DNA of 64,000 nt from Symbiodinium natans (taxonomy: Eukaryota; Sar; Dinophyceae; Suessiales; Symbiodiniaceae): NCBI GenBank assembly GCA_905221605.1, contig CAJNDS010002182.1:359501-423500 (forward strand). Direction: 5' to 3'. Under the pieces are notes generated by a model. It saw only the letters and a list, made by a program, of their open reading frames with translations. It did no database searches and was not told the origin of the DNA. Below, piece after piece: positions 19,545-31,008 of the stretch (positions within the stretch are counted from its first letter, which is position 1; each line of letters opens with the position of its first letter). The position numbers and the translations under genes were made by a program.

Positions 19545-21820
19545 TGTCCTGATATGTCCTGACTATCAGTAGCGCTCTAAGGAGGACACCAAGTGATGAT
19601 GTCGGACATTGCTGTCCGGTGTTGATTTGTTTCACTAGTTGCGTTGACAACCGCCACCATGTAGCGCGCATGTCCTCGCAGCCCATCCCTTCAGAAAACG
19701 AAGCGTATCTAAGCGTCTCACATGTGAATTGTCAAATTGTGCTTCTTCATGACCTGCGAGTGCAACAAGACACCCCCATGCGCCCCGAATGCACAAGACT
19801 GTTGAAGCGATGTCTTTCGAAGTCCGCTCTGTCAAACACGTCCGGATCAAACCTTTGCATGACTGAGGCTCATGGACAAGTTGTCTCGAAGCCTGGGTAA
19901 GAAGTGAATCTGGGTTAAGTGGAGTGTGCTTGACTACTGTTCCGATGCCACACACGCACATGTTGAGAGCCCCTCACTTGTTTGCAGCGCGTTCCTGTCG
20001 CAGCTGTCGCAGGGCGGATGATGGCGGGTGGCCGCATGTCCCCTCGAGAAAGTATGCCACAGAGCTTCTGCGAAAGCTTGCCCAGGAAACGATGTGAAAC
20101 TCATCATGTCGGGCAGGGAATGTTCAGTGCATAGGGCGGTTGCAATGTGTCAGCCCTCTATCTAGAGCCTGTGCCATCTAAGTCAAAGCCTGGCCAAAGC
20201 TCTAATTGCAAACGCTTGCGCGTGCCGCCTCTGCAGCTGGGCTGGGCCGGATCGAGTGCACCCTTCAAACCGGAAACCTGGAACCCACAGCGTACGTGAG
20301 CTTGGGGGACGCGTAGTCCTGCTGGAGGGCCCCTCACGTCCCTTTATTGCCTGGATTCACGGTAAGTTTGCAGTGCAAGTTTGCAGTGTCAGCCGGCTGT
20401 GCTCGAAATATTCGGAGGGGATCCACTTTGGCAGCTGGCACAGGGGAGGGGGTTGGACGCAGTGGGAGGGGGGAAAGGAGATGAAAGAAGGCCAGATGCT
20501 GACGAGCTGGTTCCAGCCAGCCAGGCCGAGCGAGCTTTAAGATGGATTTAAATACTGCTATCTATAGAAGATGAGCCAACAGCCACCTCAGTCTGGTTCC
20601 ACGCCAAGGAGCATCGGCAGTATCGGCATACAGTTAAACGTGCGGAAAGAACCACAATTACCATCAAACGGAAAAGACAAGGCGCGTTGACATTGCTGAG
20701 TGTCTTGTTGCATCCACACTCGCACTCCGGCACCTGATCAGCACTTGGCTCCGGATGTATTGTACCTTCAGTACCTTTTGCACGTCTGAGCGCCTGCGGG
20801 CTTCCGTAAAATGCACAGCAGCATCAAGGTAATTCATCAGGCCCGAGCAGCAAACTGCATGCGCTTCGCCAGACGCGCTCCAGGAGGATCCTCTTGAGGC
20901 GGTCAAGCTTCTCCAGGTGCTTGGAGCTTCCAAAGTCGAGGCGGACGCAGGGGCTCTGGGCTGAGGTTCGGTGTGTTTAGGTAGGGGCTTGGGAGTCTTG
21001 GGCCCACCAGGCAGATTGTGGTGCTGCTTGTCTCTCGGTTCGGAGGCTTCCACCTTCCACTTCGGTGCAATCTTGGGCCCTTGCGAGAAGCTGCTCGCCT
21101 CAAGCTGTTTTTGCCGGCCAGTGCATTCACAACATCATATACCATGTCAGTGTCAGGGTTATATGTATCAGACCATGTAGCATAGTATATGCTCCCACCC
21201 ACTCACCTTGCATAATTTTCCCGACACCCTTTTTGCTGAGGCAAAAGCATTCTCGTGCGGGGAGGCATTCTCGGAACATCTGCAGTAGATGCCTGCTGCA
21301 CGTAGCAAAGCCCGTTCCCAATCCAGGAAGTCCTCCTGGGTCTTGGCGTCCTGGCTCCTCCTGGAGATTGCTTCGGCAGGTGTGGAGATGAACATGGCTC
21401 TTTGGCAAGGAATCAAATCAGCTATACCAGTAGTACAGGCGACGCAGGACAGATGAAGGCGTGTCGAGGGTTAGGGGTGTGGTGTGGATGTGAGGGATGA
21501 GTGTCCTGCCCTTGCCCGCAACCACTGAACCTTGCTGTCAAGCACGATGTCCGTCTGAAGTGGGCCCAATGCGATCAAATAGCACAGACAAATAGGGTCC
21601 GAGATTGTGAAGCTGCGATGGACAGCGTGCTGGACACGGTCCTGCCTCACATGACAACCTCAAGCAGCCACAGCTTGCTTTGGCTGGTGGAGGAGGGCCC
21701 GCTGCATGTCGTTGCACTTTCAGCACACCTTGAGACCCTCCTACTAGCAAACAGCAGAATCCCAACACACTATGCTTTTGATCCCAATGTGGCAGGGTCA
21801 GGAGGCCAGTCTCGCCGTGT
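19545..21820. other. unassigned
   Basis: No family recognised. Short hints only: a plus-strand SRKYATELLRKLAQETM near 20044-20097, and EDPLEAVKLLQ near 20887-20919 bounded by AG and GT. Overlapping frames of about 160 codons on opposite strands at 21500-22026 are not separable, apart from the exon at 21826. Confidence 0.35.
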
Positions 21821-21825
21821 TGCAG

Positions 21826-21877
21826 AAGAACACATTCGTGGAAGTGGTGCATACACAGCCCGATGCAGACGAAGCAG
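21826..21877 (+). CDS. CCCH zinc-finger gene, upstream candidate exon
   Basis: The exon reads KNTFVEVVHTQPDADEA, bounded by TTGCAG|AAG and GCAG|GCGCTG (GC donor). A short KNTF(L/V)-type, acid-rich segment upstream of a single CCCH finger is a layout I associate with dinoflagellate proteins of this kind. Its phase does not join directly to the exon at 22090, so another small exon or a slightly different edge is needed. Confidence 0.4.
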
Positions 21878-22089
21878 GCGCTGCTTTGTTCGCTCCGCTT
21901 TGGTACTTTCTGTGGGTGAAGACTGGCTGCAGGGCACAGGCTCACTTTGCAAAGTTGCACTTCAAGCTTAGCGCAGTGCCGGGCAGGAGCTTGATGTGAG
22001 GAGTAGTTTGTCACAGGTAAATCCATTGACGTCGCTCGATGTTACACGGCGCGCCGACAGCAAACTCCTTGCTTCTGATCTTCTTGCAG

Positions 22090-22142
22090 GTACGACTATG
22101 CGCCGCCACCAGTCAGCTCCAAGCCTGAGGCCGGCGGCTACA
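22090..22142 (+). CDS. CCCH zinc-finger gene, middle candidate exon
   Basis: Follows CTTCTTGCAG and reads YDYAPPPVSSKPEAGGY, a proline/serine-rich linker, ending before GGGCAC near 22142. The polypyrimidine-AG acceptor is good. It lies 120 bp upstream of the finger-bearing frame and on the same strand. Confidence 0.4.
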
Positions 22143-22264
22143 GGGCACATCGTTTGATTCATTGGCCCATTTGCCTGCGGATGCGTGCTTCCCTGGTGAG
22201 GGTCTCATGAGTTCCTTATGCGCTATAGACAACACAAGTAGGATCCCAGATAAGAAGGTGGCTG

Positions 22265-22645
22265 TTGCAGAATGAGCACCTTCCGCACATGTTCCCAAGG
22301 AGCATAGTGTCTTTCCAACCCAAGACCACCCCAAGACTCCAAAGGTCGTTCTCTGCGGCTTGGATCGAAGGAGCTGTGCCGCAGGAGCAACCAGGCTTCG
22401 AGAACCAAGAACAAGACCAGCAAGGCCGTGGAACGGAGCTGGGGCAAAAATTGCCTTGGAAGGCCCACGCCATGGGCGCTTGCACGCCATGCTTTTTCTT
22501 CACACGCAAAGCAGATGGATGCCGTCAGGGTGATTCTTGCCGGTATTGCCACCTCTGCTCGGATGTTGAAGCAAGGCGTAAGAGGAACCACGTGACGTGG
22601 CAGAAGAAAAAACTGAGAAGGCAAGCAACCTATTTAGCAGTCTGA
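22265..22645 (+). CDS. CCCH (C3H1)-type zinc-finger protein, finger-bearing exon
   Basis: The open frame carries a single C-x8-C-x5-C-x3-H-like finger near its end. The residues run GACTPCFFFTRKADGCRQ and then GDSCRYCHLCSDVEARRKR (about 22471-22580), followed by a lysine/arginine-rich tail. Such fingers bind single-stranded RNA, and the 'G.C.PC.FF...GC..G..C.YCHLC' pattern is characteristic of a large dinoflagellate family. Upstream residues are Gln/Pro-rich and probably disordered. The frame reaches a stop at 22643, but AAG|GCAAGC near 22621 could be a GC donor, so the true 3' end is open. The acceptor is not fixed; 22265 is simply the first in-frame ATG. Confidence 0.65.
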   Translation: MQNEHLPHMFPRSIVSFQPKTTPRLQRSFSAAWIEGAVPQEQPGFENQEQDQQGRGTELGQKLPWKAHAMGACTPCFFFTRKADGCRQGDSCRYCHLCSDVEARRKRNHVTWQKKKLRRQATYLAV

Positions 22646-22649
22646 TGAC

Positions 22650-24760
22650 TCTTTCAATAGCTGGTGCACCAACATGGCATGCTTACCAGACTAATAGAAA
22701 TTGTTTCACCCCAGCGCTAGATCCTTGCTGGATGCTTCGATCTCCATGCAGTGTGAGTACCCGTAGAACCCGACTGGTGTCGGGTTCCCTTACAGAGCTT
22801 TGCTTAGTAAGACAAGCATTGGATGATATTAGTTGTTCGATGCGTGGAAGTGAAGCGCGGAGACACCTTCGTGGTTTTGAAGCTTGAGTTTAAGAATGAC
22901 TGCGGGTACAGCAATTCTACCACTGCTGGCCTTCTGTCGGGCCCGTCTCAGTGGTTCAGATAGTTCGTCACTGACAGACGTATGAGAAAGAGGATCAAAA
23001 AAGAAGGTTGGCTGCATGACTGCATACTTTTGCTGCGTTTGGGATTTGGGTTTACCAAAGTTGGCTCTCGACTAGCCTCTTGCATGAACCTGAGAAGACA
23101 TGCCCCTCGACACTGGCCGGCATCCGGTTCAAGATACCAAGGTCATGTCGAATGCTATCCAGAGTTCTCTGGCCAAGCGATCGCGGTGGTTGTCTGCACT
23201 GAGGCGTCCGAACCACCACATTCAGGAAACTGAATCTTTCCGTGTCAACTCTTATGAACACGGCTCGGGCTTGGGTTTGCAAGGTACTTTGGCTGCGGCG
23301 TTGAGTTTCGGATTCCGGGGCCAGGGGCCACATGCACAGGACATGGTGGTTCTTACGGAGCGAACGACACATCAGGGGTTTGGGGCTCCAGTTTCCCGTC
23401 GAAATGGTACGTAGGCCTCGACAAGGGCCTTAATGAAGAACATACATCCCTTCAATGAACCACATAGCTAGGACAGCACGCTTCGCAGCCTGTGGAAGGC
23501 TGTGCTGAAGCCCCTGAAGCGTTTTTTTCATTTTTTTTTTTTTTTTTGGAGGGGGGGGGGGGGGTTTGTCTTACCATCTTTGAAGGATGCTCGAGATCGC
23601 TGAATCCCACTCACAGCAGCCGGACACTGCGAGGGTGGTTGCACCGGTCTACGATGGGTAGGGCTTACAGTAGAGTAGTCTTCTGCATATCTATCTCACC
23701 CATGATAAGATGGGTTGGCTGTTGAGGATGTTTGGGTTTCTTGTAGGCGCTGCAGCTCGGTGATCCTCGGTGCAGAGGTGCCCATGTGCGAAACAGACAT
23801 AGCATGACAGCTCAATGCTCGAAGTCTCGAAGGACTCGATTTCCTTCGACACGGCTCTGTCCTCCTGCAGATCGCGGCAGCGCTGGAAGCAGGCACAGCA
23901 ACGCTGGTGGCACGTTGCGGAGATCATTTCGCTGACATCTTTACAGCTCGCAGACTGACGTAAAATAGCGCACGTTAAAGTCACACACCCACCAAACGTG
24001 CCGTGACACAAACGAGTTCAGAAAGGTCCATCGCCCTCGCAGTTACGTACTTCTCAACGCTCTTTCCTGTCCTGAACACTTCGGTCAGCCAAGGGCTGCA
24101 ACGCATGCCCTGAATATCTGAATCAGGCCACCCATGCAATCGAAGGTGGTGCCGGCGAATGATTTATGTCTCGTGTTCGTGTACAATCAATGCCGTGCAC
24201 GCTTGCACATGCACACACACACACACACGTCTGGTAAGCCTAAAGGACACAGGCTCTCCGACACTTTCCAGACGCAGGCTTTCAAGCTTCAAGCCCATAA
24301 CTTCAGGCTCGACATCGAGAAAATTTCTCAGTTAAAGCTTGCAAACCGACGTGCCCCGTCCAGGCGCTGGCGGTGATTTGCTCAATCAATGCACGGTCAG
24401 CAGCTTGCCTGTGAGATCACCATTGCATTCCTTGCAGCTGCCTGGGCATGATGAAGTTCAGGAACATGAAGCTAGTCCCTTTTGGCCGGGTGTTTCAACT
24501 TCACGCCGCATCAATGTGCCTGGACAGTGCGCCAGAAGCAGAGTCGGGTCGGTGACTTCTAATACAAGTGAGATCAAGTGAGGGTAGGTGCTGTCCGCCG
24601 TCCAACTAAATTTTATTCAAGGCTTCGGCAGGCAGATTCGGCGACAGGACTCTTCACACAGCCTGCGAGAATCTGCGAGAAGGCGCCCAGTGCTAGAAGC
24701 AGAAGCACCCGCCCCCCCCGGCTCGATTTCCTTCTTCTGGGCACGCCTTGCCAAGAATCT
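22650..24760. other. unassigned; contains homopolymer and CA tracts
   Basis: No family recognised. A T run followed by a G run lies at about 23527-23565 and a (CA)n tract at about 24209-24229. Open frames of 60-106 codons on both strands lack domains. Confidence 0.4.
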
Positions 24761-24763
24761 TCT

Positions 24764-24797
24764 TAAACCCTAAACTCTAAACCCTAAACCCTAAATC
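24764..24797 (-). repeat. interstitial telomere-motif tract (CCCTAAA)
   Basis: Four to five CCCTAAA units ending 13 bp before the PPR-type exon at 24811. Confidence 0.85.
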
Positions 24798-24810
24798 CTG
24801 TGCACCCGAG

Positions 24811-24888
24811 GCCTCCGTCTCCGACTTTGGCCACAACTTTGCCATGGCGGCGTCGGGGGTCGGGTTGCAGTGGCAGCGCGCCCTGGAG
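24811..24888 (+). CDS. PPR-type exon 1
   Basis: A 26-codon exon in phase 0, bounded by CCCGAG|GCC and CTGGAG|GCGAGG (GC donor). It reads ASVSDFGHNFAMAASG followed by VGLQWQRALE. The '(A/S)A..G..WQ.ALE' ending is the second-helix signature of pentatricopeptide repeats as they appear in dinoflagellates. PPR proteins bind organellar RNA through arrays of 35-residue helical hairpins. Both flanks carry telomere-motif tracts. Confidence 0.55.
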
Positions 24889-24919
24889 GCGAGGCCAAAT
24901 ATTCCTGAGACGAGTTGGT

Positions 24920-24983
24920 TTGGGGTTTTGGGTTTAGGGTTTAGTTTGGGGGACTTGGGTTTAGGGTTGTTGGGTTTAGGGTA
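24920..24983 (+). repeat. degenerate telomere-motif tract (TTTAGGG)
   Basis: TTTAGGG units mixed with TTTGGGG variants, 32 bp after PPR-type exon 1. Its orientation is opposite to the tract on the exon's other side. Confidence 0.8.
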
Positions 24984-25833
24984 GCAGATTGAAAGTATAG
25001 TTGAGCCAGGACTCGTGCATGATTGCTAAGTACAGGTAGCAGCGAGATGCACGGAGTAGCATCAGAATCAGAACATCATTTTCTCTTCCAGCTTACGGCG
25101 GCCTTCACAGGTTCATCTCCCACCAGGGCCCCTATGCTAATCATTGAGCGGTTGAGAGCATCAAAGCTGGGGCACGTCGACTCCAGATCTTTCAACCAGC
25201 ACGGCAATTGTAGTTTGAAGCGGAGCTTTTCTATGCAATACCCGCAGAGAGGCAGAAGACGCAGGTGAGAGCTGCTAGCGGGTACCATACGAATTCATGA
25301 TTCTGCATGTTACTGCAATTTAAAGCAAAATTCGTCTTCTTGCCATCAGGTGCTTTGGGCAATGGGTGGAGCTCGACTTGAAACAGGACCACAGCCTTCA
25401 TGAACCAAAGCTGCTAGCAGTCTGGGCACAGCACGTGTACGACATGCACCCTCAGCCCAAATTTCCCTACAAATCGTCTCTTGGAATGGCCATGCCCCTT
25501 GAGTGGCAGCTTCAGAGATGCTGCGTAGCTGAGTTCCATTCGTACATAGCCCGAGGATGCCCGAGGTAAACATGTGTGAATCCGAGAGCAGGAGTGTACA
25601 GCCTCAATGAGGCGATTAACGTGTGCGGGTCCCAGATATCGTGGCACTTCCAGTGCTCGAGTCCAAGGACATTCACTGAGTGAATCGGCCACCTTCCAGC
25701 CCAGTCTTGGTAGTGGTCCCGCAATTCAAATCCCCTCACTCAGCTCAGGTGCAAGTGTGCTGCTCGCTGGGACTTGGCCTGCACCCTCCTCACAGCAATC
25801 GAAGGCGGACGCAATATCTAAATACAATCTTCA

Positions 25834-25958
25834 AGAAATGCGCTGCCTGGCCAGGCACCCTGCCGGACCTCATCAGCTTCGGATCAGTGCTGTCAGCCTG
25901 TGCGCGAGCAGCGGCCTGGCAAGAGGCACTTGCACTCTTGGAAGGCCTTCAGGCGCAG
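25834..25958 (+). CDS. PPR-type exon 2
   Basis: Reads LPDLISFGSVLSACARAAAW then QEALALLEGLQAQ, a near-textbook PPR hairpin: (P)D.(I/V)(S/T)(F/Y)...L.AC......EALALL. The end is CGCAG|GCCTGG (GC donor). The start is either TTCAAG|AAATGC (25834) or GGCCAG|GCACCC (about 25855). Confidence 0.7.
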
Positions 25959-26132
25959 GCCTGGTGGATTCCAGAGCTTTCAGTATCAGATCGAGAGTAG
26001 ATGCTTCTGTGCTCATGACACTGGTGCAAGACACTGTTGAAGACCGTTGTCGGGCGAACTATTCATGAAAGTCGTTGAACAGCTGTGGGCACATGGATTG
26101 CGAGCGAGTGGCCGGAGATTTGTCATCTGCAG

Positions 26133-26234
26133 GCGGTACAGCCAAACCACATCTGCTACAATGCAGCTCTGTCAGCCCTTCAAGTGGGCGCACAATGGAA
26201 GCTTGCATTCAGCATGCTTCAGCGCATGACCAAG
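26133..26234 (+). CDS. PPR-type exon 3
   Basis: Exactly 34 codons, phase 0 at both ends, bounded by TCTGCAG|GCG and CCAAG|GCCCAA (GC donor). It reads AVQPNHICYNAALSALQVGA then QWKLAFSMLQRMTK. 'PN.I.YNAALSAL..G.QW..A..ML..M' is an unmistakable PPR motif with Tyr-Asn at the RNA-reading turn. Confidence 0.8.
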
Positions 26235-26382
26235 GCCCAACGATGCTTTCTGGGGTCTTTATTGTTAGGTAGAGGTGCATGGTGTCATAGCAGCAGGGAC
26301 GAACTTGGTGGCTTGGCGGGTGCCCATGTTCCATCTTCACCGCAACGTCCCGAGAGCCCGATCAAAATACTAATCGCACTAA

Positions 26383-26572
26383 TAAAGATATTACTTATAT
26401 GCATGTTTTATATGTATATATGCATATATGTACATGTGTATATATGTACATGTGTATATATGTATGTATGTAAGAATATGTATATGCATGTCGTCTTTTT
26501 AACTGTCATATATTTTGTAAGAACTGTCATATGTATGTATATATATATACATACATATATAACATCTTCTAT
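26383..26572 (+). repeat. TATATG/TACATG microsatellite
   Basis: About 190 bp of AT-rich short repeats in the intron between PPR-type exons 3 and 4. Confidence 0.9.
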
Positions 26573-26603
26573 TACAGAATGTTTCGCGAGTCTACTGAAG
26601 CAG

Positions 26604-26684
26604 GCGTCGCTTGCCAATATCGTGACATTCAATACAGCCCTCGGCGCCCTGGGCGCTGCGAGATGCTGGGCCGAGGCTTTGGAG
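26604..26684 (+). CDS. PPR-type exon 4
   Basis: 27 codons, phase 0, bounded by GAAGCAG|GCG and TTGGAG|GACCCC (GA donor). It reads ASLANIVTFNTALGALGAAR then CWAEALE. 'NIVTFNTALGALG....WAEAL' is a clear PPR motif. An earlier acceptor at 26577 (ATTACAG) would add ECFASLLKQ in frame and is equally possible. Confidence 0.75.
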
Positions 26685-27499
26685 GACCCCCCCCCCATGA
26701 GGGCTTGGGATGTTGGTTTTGGCTTATAGGGTTTTGAGGGTTTCGGGCTAAGGGTTGGAGGCTTGAGGCTTAAGGGTTTTCTTTCGTCCTCGGTTTTTTT
26801 GATGCGTGGCTGAAAGACCCTGTTCCTCAGATACACTTATGCGGGCTCTTTGTGAAGTAGGCACACATGCGGGCCTTGCCGGAAGTGCAAGAGGGATCTA
26901 TAGCAGTAAAGCGAAAAAGCTTCTGAGAGTGTTCTAGCTTCTGCTTTTTGCCAGGTGCTGTCCCAGATGGCATCGTGCAACTCGCTCTGAATTCTTACCT
27001 TGGGAGCCGCCAGTCTTCAGCAGCCAAGGTCGATTCCATCCTTCTGACATCGGCCTGAGCGCCAGCCTCAACGCATGCGCAGCCGGCCAGTGGCAGGCAT
27101 CACAATGAGCCTCTTACTGTAGTAACTTGGGCTCGGGCAACGGCTCGCGGCTGACCTACCCCACAGCTCAACGCCTCGCCGGAATTCCCACAGAACCCAT
27201 GAACAAAGGAACACTTCTCTTAACTCCTCATGGGCTTCGGTCATGAGTCCTGCAGTGCCCTGCCAGGGACTTGCAAGACTCACGCTCCGCTCCTCCAATC
27301 ACCATTTGAGAGCCCCCAAAATGGACTCTTGAGCCATGCTGAGCCAGCTTGAGCTATTTGAACGCAGGTGGCCGTGGCGTTGGCCGCCGGTCCCTCAGGC
27401 GACTCACACCTCAGCTGCTGGGCTTGGAACCTCCTCGGGTTGAGAACTCGAGTTTCGAACTTTCGGGGGGGCGGAGTATGGATGGCTTAGGGTCCCTAA

Positions 27500-27540
27500 G
27501 CCCTCAACTCCCCCCCCCCCGCCCCCCCCAAAAAAAAAGA
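27500..27540 (+). repeat. C and A homopolymer tracts
   Basis: C-rich run followed by eight or so A bases, just before CCCAAACCCTAAA and PPR-type exon 5. Confidence 0.8.
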
Positions 27541-27558
27541 ACCCAAACCCTAAATTAG

Positions 27559-27643
27559 GGCGGCGTCACGTCACTCGCCTTAGGCTCCACGTCGCTGCGG
27601 GCCACCCTGCGCCGGTGCGGGCGCTGGCGCTCGGCGCTGGAAG
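27559..27643 (+). CDS. PPR-type exon 5
   Basis: After AAATTAG it reads GGVTSLALGSTSLRATLRRC then GRWRSALE, followed by GC. The '(R)C.RW..AL' end matches the second PPR helix. It lies directly after a CCCTAAA remnant (27543-27556), as in exon 1. The first helix is less typical than in exons 3 and 4. Confidence 0.5.
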
Positions 27644-27699
27644 GCGAGCCCAAGGCCCATCTGCATCCGTGGACAAATACATTCAATCATACGCTGTAC

Positions 27700-27733
27700 A
27701 TAATTTATATATATATATATCTCTCTCTCTGTG
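27700..27733 (+). repeat. (TA)n(TC)n microsatellite
   Basis: TATATATA followed by TCTCTCTC, in the intron between PPR-type exons 5 and 6. Confidence 0.9.
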
Positions 27734-27883
27734 CGTATGCATGTGCAGAAGAGGCTCCAAGACTTTGCCAGCTGCTGAGTTTGACATGGCCTCAAATTTC
27801 ACCGTATACAAGCATTGACGTGCGGAGGAGAGTCAAAGTGTGAAACCCTCCACTTACGTCCCATCGCACTTCGCCCACAAGAG

Positions 27884-27943
27884 GATGTTGTCGATGCGTC
27901 TGTCGCCCTCGGCGCGCTGGGAGATGCAGGGCACTGGGCTGAG
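27884..27943 (+). CDS. PPR-type exon 6
   Basis: 20 codons, phase 0, bounded by AAGAG|GAT and GCTGAG|GCCGGG (GC donor). It reads DVVDASVALGALGDAGHWAE. Compared with exon 4 (NIVTFNTALGALGAARCWAE) it aligns without gaps, but the conserved F/Y-N pair is replaced by DA. Confidence 0.6.
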
Positions 27944-28059
27944 GCCGGGGCACCATTTGCTAAAGCCTCGCCGTCCAGAAGGATGCAAAACCTTGTCTTG
28001 CTTCAACAGCAGGCTGGAACGCCTCGGAAGCAACCACCCGAAGTGTTCAGGAGATAGGG

Positions 28060-30530
28060 ATGCGGACCTCACTAGCTGAAAAGCGGGACAGCGCACTGGC
28101 GCAGTTTGTCACATCCCCATCCCCCTATCGGATACCAGTAGGTACGAAAGTGTCGCCGCCAGCCTCGTGTGTGGTGGTGCATCTCATCCTGGAGATATCG
28201 CCCCAAAGTCTTCGAAGCTCCTTCACGCTTTGTACCCTACTGTACCATCTTGAGGCGATGAGGCGTGCAGTGGAGGCAGGATCAGAGGAAGACCTGCATG
28301 AGCCTTTATCACTGGTAACACTCCAGCAATCGATCCGGCACGAGCTACATTGCTAAGACGGATCTGGCGCATGAGTGAGAGCCTCCAGGTTTCGCTGCAA
28401 CAGTTGCGAACGGCTATCCAGGCAAGCGAGAGTATCTCAATCTTCGGGTCAGGGTCTGCAAAGGTCACTGTGGAACCTTTCAGGGTGCCAGGTTGGGATT
28501 CGGGCCCCCGCTGCCAAATCAACAGCCTGGAGTGATTCAAGCCACCCTAAGCCATTCCCCCTAATCATAAACCGGCCCCCCCCCCCCCCCCCAATAGAAA
28601 CTCGAAAAGTGTTTACAATGTTATGGGGATGTTTTTATCCAAATGTCATGTTTGGGGTCCAAAGGGTTTAGGGTCTAGGCTGGGAAGGGAGGGAAGGGGA
28701 GCTTCAGGATGTTGGTTGGCTTGAGGGTTTGGGGAGCCCTGAACCGCCTCGCAATAGGGTTGAAAAGGAGGGGGTCGGTTTCGGTAGGGATTTTCTGGAA
28801 GGTGTTTTTAAAAATTAGGGGTACGTTCAATAAAAGGGGGAAGGGATTCATTCAGCCCTAAACCCGAAACCCACCCGTTGCAGCACAACATCCCGGAACA
28901 ATAACATAGCTCATGCAGGTCGGAGATAATTCACGACAACCTTCCAACTTCTTGGCCTCAGGGTGTATAGAACCTGTCTGTATAAGATGATAGTCGACAG
29001 GAGTCCCAGACATCAAGTCAATTTCATTGGCGTATGCTACCATATGCTACCACACGTAGGTTCTAAATCACGGCACGTTCGTTGTTCTGTTTGCGTAGGG
29101 CTGGGGTGGGGGAGGGCACTGTTTTACAAAGGAATCCCTTTATAAGCGTGACTCAAGGGAAATCTAGTTTTCAACAAATTCCCAGAACCAGACCAGGCCT
29201 CATCTCTCCTGTCGACCACTGCGGCCGCCCTTGGCGCCCGCCACACGGCCTGGCAGCAGCTGGGAGGGCACTGGCTTGGAATCTGAGGGCTTCATGGGCA
29301 GGTGCTCTTGGCCGGCGAAGTATTCGCAGTCCTGGCTCCTGGAAATGAGTCCTAGAAATGATAGAAACCGAAGAAGACCCAAAATATGCCACAGCTGGTT
29401 TCCTCAGTTTCGACCCCCCAAAGGCAGTCCCTGGCCTTGCAAGCAGCAGCCTGGGTGCCATGGCCATATATAGTTGACACTTTAGTTGAAAGCATGGGAC
29501 CATAGTTGACACTTTAGTTGAATGAATGAGAAGAAGTTAAGAAGTTCAGAATTTGGGGGGGGGGAGAGAGGTTCAGGGTGTAGGGTTACGAAGTTATGCA
29601 GGGCTTAGGGAGTCAAACGCAAGGGTCGCGAAAGACGAAGTCCCTGCCCTCACTCTTCTATTGCACCCGTACATCTTATTTGAAGTCGCATATTGCTTTC
29701 AGAGGCCCCTGCGAGGCCCCGCACCTTACTCGTCGATCGTGGGGCTCCAGCTGGCCTCCATGGATTCTGCCCTGTAGCACTTGGTACGCTGGGACTTTTA
29801 TGCTCTGTTAGGCCGCTGTTGCCCGCTGGGCCCCCCTGATGCCTTCTTTGCATGCGGCATGGTTACAAGAACGAACAGATGTCATTGCCTGCGTGATGAA
29901 TGAACGGGCTGAGTCCCTGAAAATCTACAATGTGCTGAATTTAGAGTCGTACAAGGAAGTTGCTGCTGTAAGAACTGTATGAATGTTCCCATGCATTGTT
30001 CTGGTATTTCTATGCCAGAAAGCTTTTCTTCCATAGTCTCTCGCATCCGGTTCAACTTGGAAATTTAGAGAGTCCAAGGCAACTTTGGAGCTTAAATCTG
30101 GTGCAACATCTTTAAATCCACACAGAGAGTTTCTTCAATTGCCAGTTTAACTAAAACCTAAGGGTTTTGCATATAAACTTCAAAAAGCCAGGGGTGTGCC
30201 CAGGCTGCTGGAAGTCATTTGCTCAGGGTGCTGGGTTGAATGTTAACAAGGCTGTGGGATGCAAAATGCAAGGAACTTCCCTACAAACCTGGGAATCCAG
30301 AAGTGAACAACTTGAACAGTTAAAGGACACCAAGATGAGCTTCAGACAATCTCAGGACATTCTGAACCTGCCCGTTTCGGAAGTAGCAAGTTGAAATATC
30401 TCAGGCAAGATATTTCAAAAGGTTCATACCGCCAGCTCCGGGAACTGAGCAGGTGTCGGCCAAAGAATTGGCAAATCTCGTGCAAGTATGGACGTTCTGG
30501 AAATCCGCCCAAAAGGGACCCCAGATGTTC
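28060..30530. other. unassigned; poly-C and partial repeats
   Basis: Contains a C run (28568-28592), scattered GGGTTTAGGG remnants (28660-28680), and a partial relative of the M-type inverted-repeat elements (ATTAGGGGTACG near 28815). Open frames of 60-113 codons lack domains. Confidence 0.4.
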
Positions 30531-30536
30531 GGAAAT

Positions 30537-30571
30537 CTAAACCCTAAGCCCTAAACCCTAAACCCTAAATC
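30537..30571 (-). repeat. interstitial telomere-motif tract (CCCTAAA)
   Basis: Five units including CCCTAAG and CCCTAAAT variants. Confidence 0.85.
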
Positions 30572-30799
30572 CTATGACCTCAGGGCCGGCCGGGGCCTCA
30601 AGCTCGGGAATCCTAAGGCGCCTGGAATAGAAACGTCCCTGGCTTTGGTTCCACTCCAGGGCCTCAATGATCCCTCGTTGCGTGTATGCAGTTCTCTGTT
30701 GGGTCTGGTTTTGCTAAGGAATTTAGGTGGTTGGTCTGAGAGGCCTTGATGCCATATCAGTGTGGAACCCGGTTTAGAAACCCTTTTCTCCAACTGTCA

Positions 30800-30930
30800 A
30801 TGACCGAGCCTCCTGCTGCCAAAGGCGCATGCGGTGCAGCCAACACTGGAAGCAGACCGGGCGGTGCTGGCAGCGGCGAGTTGGACGACGCTGAGAACGC
30901 AAAACGGCCGTCGCGGACTTCAGACGGAAA
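30800..30930 (+). CDS. candidate exon, disordered Ala/Gly/Asp-rich segment
   Basis: From the ATG at 30800 the frame reads MTEPPAAKGACGAANTGSRP then GGAGSGELDDAENAKRPSRT, and runs straight into a telomere-motif tract at 30931. GC-rich and compositionally unlike its surroundings. No fold expected; no family recognised. It could be a 5' or linker exon of a gene on this strand. Confidence 0.35.
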
Positions 30931-31008
30931 GGGTTTAGGGTTTAGGGTTTAGGGTTTAAGGGTTTAAGGGTTTAAGGGTTTAAGGGTTTAGGGTTTAGGG
31001 TTTAGGGA
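30931..31008 (+). repeat. interstitial telomere-motif tract (TTTAGGG)
   Basis: About ten units, four of them the TTTAAGGG variant, immediately abutting the candidate exon. Confidence 0.9.

Noticed and set aside
16117-19686. several 60-138 codon ORFs beginning MPLGHTEKEESL or ending VIKVMQDFVHQQ
   Set aside because: They are translations of L and R modules in both orientations; the same words recur on opposite strands. No transposase motif.
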